From Triticum aestivum (taxonomy: Eukaryota > Streptophyta > Magnoliopsida > Poales > Poaceae): a DNA stretch of 64,000 bases. Positions 33,002 to 44,999 of the stretch are shown here, one piece after another; position 1 is the stretch's first letter; each line of letters starts with the position of its first letter. Made by a program: the position numbers and the translations under genes. The DNA lies in contig NC_057796.1 of assembly GCF_018294505.1 (NCBI RefSeq), forward strand, positions 270,574,982 through 270,638,981, in the 5' to 3' direction. The notes below the pieces were generated by a model. The model was not told where the DNA came from, ran no database searches, and saw only the letters and a list, made by a program, of their open reading frames with translations.

Positions 33002-35585
33002 CTTTCACCGGCGACAATTGAACAGTGAAATGATATTTGGGGAGCGAGCTAGTGTGCTTTACACGCCGTCTGTAGACTGTAACCGACGCACCTTCTCGCG
33101 TAAGTCGTATGCGTACTATACACCGATGGTGCTCCAGGATATTTTGTACTGCATCTCACACGGTTGGTGATAATAAACTATGTGCGATCTACTTGATTTT
33201 TCGTCTTGATTTGACTTACATAATGGGGTCACAGCTGCAAAGGATGGTGTTTGAATTGCTAGAGCTTTTATCTGCAGTGAACATGCAACTATAGGTGTGT
33301 CATAAAAAGATTGGAATTATTCAGGGTTCATTTGGACGTTTTTATACATTAACTTTGTTTTCTAGGCATTTCAGGTGCACAATTCAAAATTAAACTACGT
33401 GCACATGCTCCGGTGCACCAATATGGGTTGTAAAATGATATATGTGTCCATGGGTTAATGCTTATGTCCCATTCAAGAAATGGGGATGAATTTCAGACAC
33501 CACGACACCGTGGCTCTCCGGCAAACGTTGAGGTGCTTGCTTTTGCAATTCTAGTAAATACAAAACTCGTTTGAAATTCATGAACCTTGGCATGCTATCA
33601 TGGAACGGCATCAACATGCTGGGATAAAAAAATATTGTCCCATTTGGGGCAGGTTATGGTATAAGCATCTCGCAAACTAGAGCTTCTGTCACAACAAGCC
33701 TGATGGTTTCGATAGGGAACGTGCCACCTTGGGGAACGAAACGATATCTGTTGCCTCTTTTTACTTTCAATTTTTTTTCTCGTGTCAACATAGAACAACA
33801 GGAGTGTTGTGCAATTCTTGGGATTTTTCGGGGTTCGCTTGGACATTTTTATACATTAATTGAGTTTTCTATGCATTCATGTGCATAATTCAAATTTGGA
33901 CTACATGCACATGCTCCAGTGCATATAAACGGGTTGAAAAATCAAATGTGTGTCGTTGGTTGCAACCTCAGGTCCCATGCAAGAAATGAGAATGAATGTC
34001 AAACACCTTTGCCACCGTCGCTCGGCCGCTAACATTGAGATGCATGGTTTTAAAATTCTAGTAAATCGAAAACTCGTCTGAAATTCATGAAACTTGACAT
34101 GCTATCATGGAACGGCATCAACATGCAGTGGTAAAAATATTGTCCCATTTGGGGCAGGTTGGGGTATAAGCTTCTCACAAACCAGAGCTTCTCGCAACAA
34201 GCCTCATGGTTACGGTAGGGAATGTTTCACCTTTCTGGACGAAACGATATCCGTTGCCTCTTCTTGATTTCAATTTTTTCTCTAGTGTCAACATAGAACA
34301 ACATGAGTGTTGTGTTAAATTTTGGAATTTTTCGGGGTTCGTTTGAACATTTTTATACATTAATTGAGTTTTCAATGCATTTATATGCATACTTTAAATT
34401 TGACTTACAGTCACATGCTCTAATCTATCTATCTATACCTATACTAATTTCAGACTCTCTAAAATTACCACGTTAATTAGAAATTATGAGCCGTTCAACT
34501 GGTGGGACCGAGTTATTACGGTGGAGATTAACCCATATATTTTTTGCTTAATCACGTACTTAATTCGGCCAAAAAAAAAGTGAAGGCCCACGTTCCTTTC
34601 ATCATTGCTGTACAAAAAGAAGCCCAACAGGCCTTTCATCACCGTTGTCTAAAAAAAAAGACCTTCATCGGTTGCTAAAAAAAGAAGCCCTCCTCCCGTA
34701 TCCCTAACCTTGTGACGCCTACCATCGGCCGCCACTTCCCATGGATCGCGCCGCCGCTTCCCATGGATCGTGCCGCCGCTCTGCTCACCAGCGTAGTCGT
34801 CACTGCCCACCGCATCCAGCCGCTGTCGCATCTCACCGCCTCCACCGCCCCCATGAATCACCGCCTCCTCTCTCTTGGACCAGCATGCTGCGGTGGATGC
34901 TTCCGGTCCCGTTGTGGCGACACGGCTGGTCAAGGGAACGCGGTGAGGCGGATTGTGTCCCGTTCGTTGATCTGCCCCACTTGCTGCTGCTCCTCTCCCA
35001 TCGACCATCACATCAACATTTACTGCGACACACGACGTTCTCCTCTTCTGCGGCGATGCTTATAAGCGACAATAACGGTGTCCTATTGTGGCCCAACACT
35101 CATCGGACCGCTGAGGCACGGAAGTGCCCGGAGAAGATCGCTCTCCGCTTAGCAAATTCCACCGTGTTCTGAATGGCTGCCCGACAAGGTGATTTTCTTC
35201 TCTGAATTTCTCTCATGAAACTTGGGTGGCATGGAGCGGGTGTGCTAGGTGGAGTGCCACTGGATTGTTGTGTTAGTGGGGAGAATCTGCTCTCCTGGAA
35301 CTTGGGTTTGGCAATGAATTGTGCCAATACTACTATCCTTTGGCTTTGCAATGGTGATCTATGCAGTTCTGTTTTTCCAAATCATGGTGGTTTAGTTAGT
35401 TTGTTAACAGGTGCTTCAGTTAGGACTAATAATCGAGAGTGGTTGACTGGATTGAATTTCGCAAAGGACAATACAATTTTGTTATAATTGGTGATTTAGT
35501 TAGTTCGTAAAAAATAGTTCATAGGATCAACTGCTATTTAGCTTACTACAGTATAGTTGTGTGGATTGTCGGTGATGAATAATGA

Positions 35586-37147
35586 GATTTCATGAATAAT
35601 ACCCAATGCATTGCTTACTGTTGTCCAGTGTACTACAGTTTAGTATGAAGAACTTGACCTTTGTTTGACAAGAAAATGTCTGTGCTAATTCCCACACGGA
35701 CTGATTTTCTAGAACCAATTTAGGCTGTGATCATTAGTGCGTCTTCAAAGCTGCTTGACATAACATAACGTTTGATTTTTACTAATCTGAAATCGAGCCT
35801 AAGCAATGTTAAGTAGACCTTTGAATTCTTAATAAGGAAATTACACAATTTGATTTGTGTGCTGCAGGATTAGTGTTGTTTAAAGAATTTTTTCTTCAAA
35901 CCAATCAGGTTGATGATTTTAACTGTCGATGCAGACGCTCTGCCGGATGTTCATCATCAGCGCCAGTCATGGGTTCAGGCTCCTGTGGAACTCATGGCAT
36001 CAACCATATGAACCTGCATGTATTTGATAGTTTGCTTGATCAGTTTTATGCCTTCCACTACAGCTATGGCTACTACGCAACTTCATTGAGATTTTTTCTA
36101 TAGGACTTGGATTAGTAATCCCCAACAATACGGTCACGCTTCTTATAATTACTTTCAGGTATAAATACATTAGTGATTTTCTGTATGTTGTACTACTAAA
36201 CTGTGTGCTATACCAAGCATGACATCTGCGCCTTTTCAGATATGCATGCATTTTTCAAGAGAATTTATCTAATATGTAGTATATAGAAAGGTACCTAAAA
36301 TGTTAGCTTATATTGCCAACTCTTGAAAGTATACGTGCCTTTTACTTTTTTTGCCATGAACCATGGGATTTCATGAATAATACTCAATGCATTGCTTACT
36401 GTTGTCCAGTGTACTACAGTTTAGTATGAAGAACTTGACCTTTGTTTGACAAGAAAATGTCGGCTAATTCCCACACGGACTGACTTTCGAGAACCAATTT
36501 AGGTTGTGATCATTAGTGCGTCTTCAAAGCTGCTTGACATAACATAACGTTTGATTTTTACTAATCTGAAATCAAGCCTAAGCAATGTTAAGTAGACCTT
36601 TGAATTCTTAATAAGGAAATTACACAATCTGTTCTGTGTGCCGTAGGATTAGTGTTGTTTGAAGACGTTTTTCTTCTTACCAATCAGGTTGATGATTTTA
36701 ACTGTCGATGCAGACGCTGTGCCGGATGTTCATCATCGGTGCCAGTCATGGGTTCAGGCTCCTGTGGAACTCATGGCATCGACCATATGAACCTTCATGT
36801 ATTTGATAGTTTGCTCGATCAGTTTTATGCCTTCCGCTACAGCTAAGGCTACTACGCAGCTTCATTGAGATTTTTCTGTAGGACTTGGATTAATAATCTT
36901 CAACAATACGGTCATGCTTCTTATAATTACTTTCAGGTATAAATACATTTGTGATTTTCTGTATGTTGTGCTACTAAACTGTGTGCTATACCAAGCATGA
37001 CATCTGCGCCTTTTCAGATATGCATGGATTTTTCAAGAGAATTTATTTAATATGTAGTATATAGCTAGAAAGCTACCTAAATGTTAGCTTATATTGCCAA
37101 CTCTTGAAAATATACGGACCTTTTACTTTTTTTGCCGTGAACCTAGG
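35586..37147 (+). repeat. 781-bp tandem duplication inside the Helitron
   Basis: Copies 35586-36366 and 36367-37147 begin GATTTCATGAATAATAC and end CTTTTACTTTTTTTGCC. They are about 95% identical by eye. Each copy carries an open frame with VDDFNCRCRR and CSSS (35855-36103 and 36652-36846), preserved through HVFDSLLDQFYAF. Copy 2 ends at a TAA where copy 1 reads TAT. Whether it is translated is unknown. Confidence 0.85.
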
Positions 37148-38009
37148 GAGCTTGGGACGGAGTAGGTGTCAATAGTCGGTATATACCAGAACATTTTTTT
37201 TATGATTGCTAGAACAATATTTCTGCGATATTGTATATACTAACATAGTGACTGTGGAGTACTAATTCAAAGTATATACTATTGTACTGTATTTTGTCTA
37301 TATACCATCTATATCAAAGTAGTACGTACACTGCTCTTTGTGCACGGCAGTATGTAGCATACAAAATTAAATCAAATGGGTATATAACATACACTTTGAT
37401 AAAGTAAGTATATACTTTTTTTCTGGTACAGTATATACAACATTTTTGTAAGGCAATATATAGTACTCTTTAAGTGAACCAGTATACTACTTTTTTTATT
37501 CAGTATATACATAATCTTTTAGTCGATATATACTACTCTTTCTGAGTAGGTATATACTACTATTCTTGATATATAAGGCAACCTGCAAATTCCACGCCGC
37601 CGCCATTGTCGACTAGAAGGTGGTACCGTCGCATGGATCTACCAGTGCATGCCATGCCAACATTGTTTCTTATTACCACCGTTGTTGACGATATTGGTGG
37701 TGCCGTCACATGGATCAATCAGTGCACCCCATGCTGTCGCTTTGTCGACGAGATGGAAATGCCGTCTTATCCATCGATCAGTGCACCTACTTATTAACGT
37801 CGCATCGGCTATGTGACTAGCTGCGTCAGTGGCTTTGCACCTCGATCCAGATTAGTTTCATGCAAAGCCTGTCATGTTTGCCTTTTGTGCAGGAATAGGC
37901 AAGCACAACAGAAGACCTGATCATAGACACTCATAGTCTGAGGTAAATACTCCTTCGACGCAAGCTGTCACATTGTTTTCTTTTATCTTGAAAACTGTAA
38001 ATTTATTTA

Positions 38010-38190
38010 AAAAATTGTGGTAACAAATTTATTAAGTTATTACGTGGGAGAGACCATCAACTAATAATAATATAAAACAAGGGTAGGCTAGGAAAAAGAT
38101 ACATCATTCTTAGAAAATTGTGCTAACAAAGTTGTTAAGTTATTACGTGGGAGAGACTCAACTAATAATATAAAAACAAGGGTAGGCAGT
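38010..38190 (+). repeat. Short tandem duplication in the Helitron
   Basis: AAGTTATTACGTGGGAGAGA, followed by CAACTAATAAT and ACAAGGGTAGG, occurs twice about 100 bp apart. No gene I can support lies in 37600-40290; the frames there are short and unrecognised. Confidence 0.7.
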
Positions 38191-41100
38191 ATTATCGGAA
38201 AGATTGGACGCTACTTCTTCCTCCAGGCCCGAAAGAGATCACGCTTCTCCACCATCTCTTCCTCTCCTGGTTAGAAAACAACCTCAATCAATTTTCCTTA
38301 TTTGTAACTTTTTCGGCTGTGCTAATGGAGCTTATACTAAAAACTGTTTTCCTCATCTGCATCAGGTTCATTTTCTTACAATATTTGTTATATGTTTTTC
38401 CTTGCAGGTTTATCTTGAATACACAATAACTTTGGATTTGAGATCACTTTGTTTTGTACCATGTGCTTGGATAGTGTTGTGCTCTCCAGGGATGCAATCC
38501 CGGCTCTTCTCACTAGAACCTATGGATACCTCATGGAGATTTGTTGGAGCATAATCTTCTAATGTACAACCTATGTATACATATGGACATCGGAGGGAGC
38601 ATAATTATGATCATCAAGCGAGCTTATAAAAACCTGCTGTCTAAACAGACTACAGCGGCATGAAGGAGGCTAATGTCAGTTGTCAACGTCGTCACTGGTC
38701 AAGTTACTAATCAGTTTTTGTATCGACAAAACATGTCCAGGACCCTCTATGGGAGAGTTAACATCTTCAATGGCCTTCCCAATCTCCAGTTACGGCTGAT
38801 GTTGTTGCTTGATATGCTGGTCCGCCACAATCTCCTGTTCATGGAAGTTCCTTGCCAAGCTGCCATGTCCTGGCAGTTGTAGAGAATTGACTTCTCATGA
38901 ATTTTCTTCTAACCCTTTTTTCAGTCAGCAGATAGTGCAGATAGTTAGGCGGTGAAACACTTGACAATGAAGATCTTTGTCAACTACTAAAACATTGATG
39001 GTTTCTGTTATACTGTATATCTGAATAAACAATTTTACGGGCAATTTTTTTGCATAAGTAAAGGCATGTGAGAACTGCTAATGCTTGAGTGTCGTGGCTG
39101 CTGCACTTCTGATTTTCTGTCAATTGTGTGTGAGAACTACTAAATTGTAGATTAAATATATGGCAGAAAATTAGATGGAGGGAGTAGTTTTTTTGTTTAT
39201 GTTTTTTAATGGTTGTTGGTTCGGACAGCTACTACAACTTTATTATAAAGGATAATCTAGCAGAAAAGTTAATGGAAGATGGTGGTGCCATTACTCCAAA
39301 TCTTTGTTTTATTCATGTTCTCCTCCAACTGTGTTGTCTATATCTTTTTCTTTTCACACCTATTATTTGTATAAAGTCTATACAATTAAATTATCTATAG
39401 TCTGTTTTTGCCTTTTTCCTCATCAACGAGTAATTATGTAGTACCAGACTATTAAACTTCACTGCTAAATATAACGTGTTGGGAGGTGCTTCTTTCGGAT
39501 GCATATATATAGTAAAAATCTGAAGCATGTATTTCCTTCCGCTATCAGGGAATTCAATTTCACATTGCTTATGGATCCTAAACTTATAGAGCAAGCTTAT
39601 GTGAAGCTTCTTTTTATGCTAATAGTACTACTTAATTTACCAAATATTCTTCATTCTCCAACCTATCATGTCCGCTTCTTTTCCTTTCTATGCAAGCTTA
39701 CATGAATAAGCTTGCACTCTATATTCAACAAACCATAATTATCATACTCCAGAGAAATAAGAATGTTATATTCACTCCGATCCTTATTAATTGTCGCTAA
39801 TTTAGTACAAGTATTGTTTAAGTTTAATCATCTAATGATGTTTCTAATTCTATCAAATTATCTTTTACTCGCCGGATGGTAGAATAGAAGTCGAAAAGAT
39901 GAGATATGCTTAATTTTTTGCATATGCAAAATATGTTGACAAAGTGTAAGTTGGATTACTGCCTCATGTCGATGGCATTGTCTCTAAACATTTGATAATG
40001 TTCTTTTTGGTGATATTCCAAATAAATATTTGGCCATCTTGGTAACAAAACATATTTACGGCTAAAATTACATTGATTCACTTAGACACTCACATGTATG
40101 TGTGCTTACCAATGATCCATGTTGCTTTCATGGCTTCTGTAGGGTGTTCCAATATATTTACCTATGTTTTAATTGTTATGTGCAAGCAAGCTATTATAGA
40201 AAAGATTAATATATGTTACACCATAGATAATTTTTTTATAGTAATTATGTAGTGAAATATAAAGTGAGAAAATGACGAACTATTAAACTAGCCCGTGCAA
40301 ATGCACGGGTTCACGACTAGTGCATATAAATTGGTTAAAAATTCAAATATGTGTCCTTGGTTGCATGCTTAGGTCCCATGCAAGAAATGGGAATGAATGT
40401 CAAACACCCTGCCCATCACTGGGCCGCAAACATTGAGATACCTGGTTTTTAATTCTAGTAAATCCAAAACGCGTCTGAAATTCATGAAACTTGGCATGCT
40501 ATCATGGAGCGGCATCAACATGCCGTGGTAATTTTTTGTCCCATTTGGGGCAGGTTTGGGTATAAGCTTCTCACAAACCAGAGCTTCTCAGAACAAGCAT
40601 GATGGTTTCGGTAGGGAACGTTTCATCTTTCTGGACGAAACGATATCCGTTGCCTCTTCTTGATTTCAATTTTTTCTCTAGTGTCAATATAGAACAACAA
40701 GAGTGTTGTGTTAAATTTTGGATTTTTTCGGGGTTCGTTTGGACATTTTTATAAATTAATTGAGTTTTCAATGCATTTATGTGCATAATTCAAATTTGAA
40801 CTACAGGCACATGCTCTAATGCATATAAATTGGTTGAAAATTCAAATCTGTATTCTTGGTTGCATGTTTAGGTCCCATGCAAGAAATGGGAATGAATGTC
40901 AAACACTCTGCCACCGTCAGTCGGCCGCAAACATTGAGATACCTGGTTTTTAAATTCTAGTAAATCCAAAACTCGTCTGAAATTCATGAAACTTGACATG
41001 TTATCATGGAGCGGCATCAACATGCCGTGGTAAATTTTTTGTCCCATTTGGAGCAGGTTTGGGTATAAGCTTCTCACAAACCAGAGCTTCTCACAACAAA

Positions 41101-41589
41101 CCTGATGGTTTCGGTAGGGAACGTGCCACCTTTGGGGATGAAACCATATCCGTTGTCTCTTATTGCTTTCAAATTTTTTCTAGTGTCAACATAGAACAAC
41201 AGGAGTGTTGTGTTAAATTTTGGAATTTTTGGGGTTTGTTTGGACATTTTTATACATTAACTAGGTTTTATAGGCATTTTATGTGCATAATTCAAATTTG
41301 AACTACATGCACATGCTCCAGTGCATATAAATTGGTTGAAAAATCAAATCTGTGTCCTTGGGTGCATGCTTCCCATGCAAGGAATGTGAATGAATTTTAA
41401 ACACCAGGGCACTGTTGATTGCCGGCAAAACGTTGAGATACTTTTTTAAAAAAATTTCTAGTAAATCCAAAACTCGTCTGAAATGCATGAAACTTGGCAT
41501 GCTATCATGGAATGGCACCCGACATGCCGTGGTATTTTTCATGTCCATTTTGAGATAAGGCGCACTCGAATAACAGCCAACAAAGGCAT

Positions 41590-41930
41590 TTTGAAACAAA
41601 TAGCTGCCACTCTAACATCGCAAACGTTTTAGATAGAACACCCGCATGTAAACCGACAGCTTCCCTCGTAAGCCAAGGGAAAATGTGCCAAGCAGGATTT
41701 GTGCAGCTCTTCATCGCAAACGTTTTAGATAGAACACCTGTATGCAAAGTGAGAGCTATGGTCTTCCATAGTAAGCCAAGGGAAAATTCACCACGTAGGA
41801 TTTGTGCATCTCTTCAACGCAAACGGTTCAGATTGAATAAGGTATGCAAAGAGAGACTTTGGCGCTAAGCCAAGAGAATATTTGGCAAGCAGGATTTGTA
41901 CCTCCCTTCAACGCAAACGGTTTTTCCGGA
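41590..41930. repeat. Inner subterminal-type repeats of CACTA element 2
   Basis: ATCGCAAACGTTTTAGATAG occurs twice (near 41618 and 41713), and CAACGCAAACGGTT twice more (41815, 41911). They resemble the repeats near the 45726 end but lie about 4 kb inside, so they may mark an older element end. Confidence 0.6.
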
Positions 41931-42409
41931 TGACCTGTGTGCAACCACGTACAAACAATTTTGTAAGATTTGCATTTATCATATTGGGTATATTGCCATT
42001 TGTCAAACTGGAAAGATTGACATTTGTTGATCTAGTAACATTGCCATTTGTCAATCCTTGTAACACTGTGATTTGTCAAAATATGCAGCTAAAAATCACT
42101 AGTACTATATAATTTTTGCAACTAAAATTCAGTAATTAAGCATAGATTTCATTCATAGATTAAACAGTCGTTCTTAATTGATACAAACAGTTCAACTCGA
42201 CAGCTGAATCGACCAAACTTTTCCCCAATTGTTGCCAACCACGTACTGAAATAGCTAGTTCAAGTATATATACTAGCTAATTTTAAGTACGCTATGCAGT
42301 TCCACCACATCTATAGTCGGATGAACTGAACAAAATAGCCCCTAAATAGTACTACTACTATGGAGGGGCTTTGTAGTACTTCCAGCAGCCTCTCCTCTGC
42401 CGAGCGCGC

Positions 42410-42976
42410 CTAGTAAGAGGAAGAGGAGGAGGAGGAGCCTACCGACGAGCTGGACAACTGCAGTACAGTGCCTGCCGCTGCTGCACCTTCAGCGACGCTC
42501 ACCTCGAAGGCCCTCTGCCGCTCTAGACGACTGCTCTCAAAGCGGCCGGACTGCTCGTAGATCTCCTGATTCCTCGCCTCTGCGTCGACGTGTGCTATGG
42601 CCATGGCTGCGGTAAGGCTCTTTGCATGCTCGACGAGGCGCTCCTCCTCCTCCTGCGGGAACTCGATGTAGCGCGCCAGGTCGCTGACGCACGTGCGGGC
42701 CTCCACCCCCGCATCCCTCCTTCGGGCGGTGGTGGCGGAGCAGGTGATGATCCCGGCGGTCAACGGTGGGCTGGCGGCCACGGCGACCGACGATGGGGTG
42801 GCGGCCACGACCAGCACCTCCCGCCTTCGGGCCGCGGTGGCGGAGCCGGTGATGGCCACGGTGGCCGGAAGTGGGGTGACGGCCACGACGGCCACCTCCC
42901 GCCTTTGGGCCGCGGCAGCATAGCGGGCGATGGCTCTGGCTTTCGACGGTGGTGTGGCGGCAACGGCGGCCGGCAA
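42410..42976 (-). CDS. Ala-rich, internally repetitive frame of CACTA element 2
   Basis: An open frame of up to 188 codons with no clear ATG at its start (the frame opens after TAG). The N-terminal half has three imperfect repeats of about 35 residues around ARRREVLVVAATP. The C-terminal half (RYIEFPQEEEERLVEHAKSL) is charged and probably helical, ending in a poly-Ser tract. No recognised domain. It could be a partial gene whose 5' exon is elsewhere or lost. Confidence 0.4.
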   Translation of the reverse strand: MPAAVAATPPSKARAIARYAAAAQRREVAVVAVTPLPATVAITGSATAARRREVLVVAATPSSVAVAASPPLTAGIITCSATTARRRDAGVEARTCVSDLARYIEFPQEEEERLVEHAKSLTAAMAIAHVDAEARNQEIYEQSGRFESSRLERQRAFEVSVAEGAAAAGTVLQLSSSSVGSSSSSSSY

Positions 42977-43479
42977 CAGCTGCTAACAGGCAGCGGCGGT
43001 GGAGCGTGTGGTGGGTGTTCCGCGCACACCCAACAGGGACGCTACGCACACTACACTACGCCGGGGACTGCGCCACCGCCGCGGTACAGCCTCCCAACTA
43101 GAGCTATCCTCTAATGATGGCAAAGTGGCTGAGCAACGACGACGGACCGGTGCCATTAGCGATTATGGAAGAAGCGGACGAGATAAGCTACAGGGAGGGA
43201 GGGGAAAATGCGACGCAGGACTCGCCGGCCGTGAGGGTTTATATAGTAGGCTGGTAAGCATTAGGATTTTGAGGGATTTCACCGAGTCGGGCGGGAAGCT
43301 TGCGCGGTTGCGCAGGAATGGGCTCACCACCGTTTGGCCAAAAGAACGCCCTCGCGCGCTGCTCAAGCTTGCGCTCGAAGCCGTCTGCGGCAGCGTGGTG
43401 ACAAGACGTGCGAGAGGAGGAAGAAATGACACGTACACATACGGTTAATAAAAAACGTTTGTGATTTAATTACCTACTA

Positions 43480-43640
43480 TAACCCCGTCCTGGTTTATAA
43501 GTAGGATTTAACTAATAAAATACGAATGCATGTCGCCAAAGATTATATCATTGGATTCGTATTTGAACATAGTTTCTAGTTATATAATTTTTTTTAACAT
43601 GCATTACCATTTTGTTAGTTAAATTTAAGGTTATATACCA
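43480..43640. mobile_element. Partial Stowaway-like MITE
   Basis: Arms GATTTAACTAATAAAAT and ATTTTGTTAGTTAAAT pair, and ATGCATGTCGCC and AACATGCATTACC match the element at 8063-8270. Terminal CTCCCTCC ends are not preserved. Confidence 0.55.
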
Positions 43641-43944
43641 GCAAGTGTTTGCCCACAACACACACGGCTTATTCCATCACAAACAGCTCGGATGGATCAA
43701 CTCTATGCCACGTATCGCACACACAACTCTAATCTGATTCGTGCTTGATGTCTCTGACATCGCTCACATAGTTCGTCTTATTTGCCACGTATCACTGTGC
43801 CGGCCTCTGCTCGCGTCCCTTGGCAAGCTTTCCTCGCCGTTAGGCACGCGACACACCCTGCTCGCGTCCGTCGGCGCGCTCTGCTCGCGTCCGTCGGCGC
43901 GCTCAGCTTGTGGACAGCTTTTCCTTGCGTGTTCAACTGCTATA

Positions 43945-43947
<3 letters not shown>

Positions 43948-43989
<42 letters not shown>
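43948..43989. repeat. (TA)n microsatellite
   Basis: About 20 TA units just upstream of the exonuclease-like pseudogene. Confidence 0.95.
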
Positions 43990-43991
<2 letters not shown>

Positions 43992-44288
43992 TTGCTCACC
44001 GGAGCGCTCTACTCGCATCCCTCCGTGCGCGCTCTGCCAGCGGTTGGGCCTGTGCACAATCACGTCGGGGGGCCCATATGCATGCGGTTGCGCCGCGCGC
44101 ATTGCCACATGATGCAGTTACGTGCGACACGATGGAGTTACGCACTGCAAATTACAACTGCCATCAGGGCGTGCCGATATTCCAGGCCGCCCGGCTTCCC
44201 CTTTAATTCCCGTGTCCATTATGACCTTAGTCTCGTGATCGCGCCCCACAACACAACAAGCACACCCACGACGACACATAGAGAGGGG

Positions 44289-44996
44289 ATGTCTAGCGGC
44301 GCTCCAATGTAGTTCGGCGAGCATAAAGTGGAGACCCACGCGAGGGAGACGGATCTCCCCGTGGTGTACACCATCGACCTGGCCGTGGTGGACGACTACA
44401 TCAACACCGTTGAGCAGTTGCTTGCTTGAGACAAGTACAAGCTGGTCGGCATCGACCTCCAGTACACCGCCGGTCGTTCCAACATAGATCAGAAGGTTGT
44501 CGTTGCCCAGTTGTGCGTGCACCATCATGTCCTCATCTACCACTACTGCATGGCCACAGAGCCTTCCGACCGTTTTGCCAGGTTTGTCAAAGGCATCGAC
44601 TACAATTTCGCTATGGTGGAAACCACTGACGATGTAAAAGCGCTCAGGGTTACGGGCTTGGCCTGCAAGAACCCTGTCGAAATCCGTGAGCACTACAGGG
44701 TCTGGGGCAGCACGAAGAAGGACTCCATGGTTGAACTCGCCTCGGCCATCATCAACCCATACTACAAAAAGATGAAGTAGGATGCCAACAGAACACGTCC
44801 CGTACCCTGGCACGGGGCCTGGATGCGGCAACTGGATGAACCTCACCTCAGATTCGCGGCCAAGAGCGTGTACACATGCTACGAGATGCACAAGCGGATC
44901 GTTGACATGAGGAAGTGCCTCGTTACCCAAATCGATGAGGCCGAGCAAGCGTCACAAGAAGTAGATGATGATCAGATGATCGTTTATCCTAGTTAA
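44289..44996 (+). pseudogene. 3'-5' exonuclease-like (DEDD/RNase H-like) gene captured by CACTA element 2
   Basis: One continuous frame of about 235 codons from MSSGAPM at 44289 to the TAA at 44994-44996, broken by three stops: TAG 44310-44312, TGA 44427-44429, TAG 44778-44780. The pattern is that of Werner-type 3'-5' exonuclease domains: YKLVGIDLQYT (exonuclease I block, normally Asp-x-Glu; here Asp-Leu-Gln), VVVAQLCVHHHVLIYHYC, FVKGIDYNFAMVETTDDVKAL and a C-terminal helix (YEMHKRIVDMRKC). Family role: 3'-5' exonucleolysis of nucleic acids. It is intronless and lies close to the CACTA terminus. Each stop can be explained by a single C-to-T change. The homology call is by eye. Confidence 0.7.
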
Positions 44997-44999
44997 TCA

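Larger units (their letters stand above)
34424..40320 (+). mobile_element. Helitron, 5.9 kb, non-autonomous
   Basis: It starts TCTATCTATCTATACC and ends TTCACGACTAG, with an 8-bp perfect hairpin CCCGTGCA-AA-TGCACGGG at 40292-40309, 11 nt before the CTAG end. Insertion is between A (34423) and T (40321) with no target duplication, as Helitrons do. The neighbouring array unit at 40808 reads CACATGCTCTAATGCATATA, exactly the joined flanks. No Rep or helicase frame is seen, so it is non-autonomous. Unrecognised exon-like GC-rich sequence lies at 34690-35180; TATAC-rich sequence fills 37150-37580. Confidence 0.93.
33300..41540. repeat. Tandem array of ~500-bp units, split by a Helitron
   Basis: The landmark CACATGCTC recurs at 33402, 33908, 34412, 40808 and 41310. 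Spacings are 506, 504, 499 (after removing the Helitron) and 502 bp. Other shared blocks are ATGCAAGAAATG, ACTCGTCTGAAATTCATGAA, TCCCATTTGGGGCAGGTT and GTGTCAACATAGAACAACA. No coding function is seen. The high order of the array gives an exact empty site for the Helitron. Confidence 0.93.

Noticed and set aside
44118..44948. 276-codon minus-strand frame
   Set aside because: It is the antisense shadow of the exonuclease-like gene, whose plus-strand frame has the family motifs.
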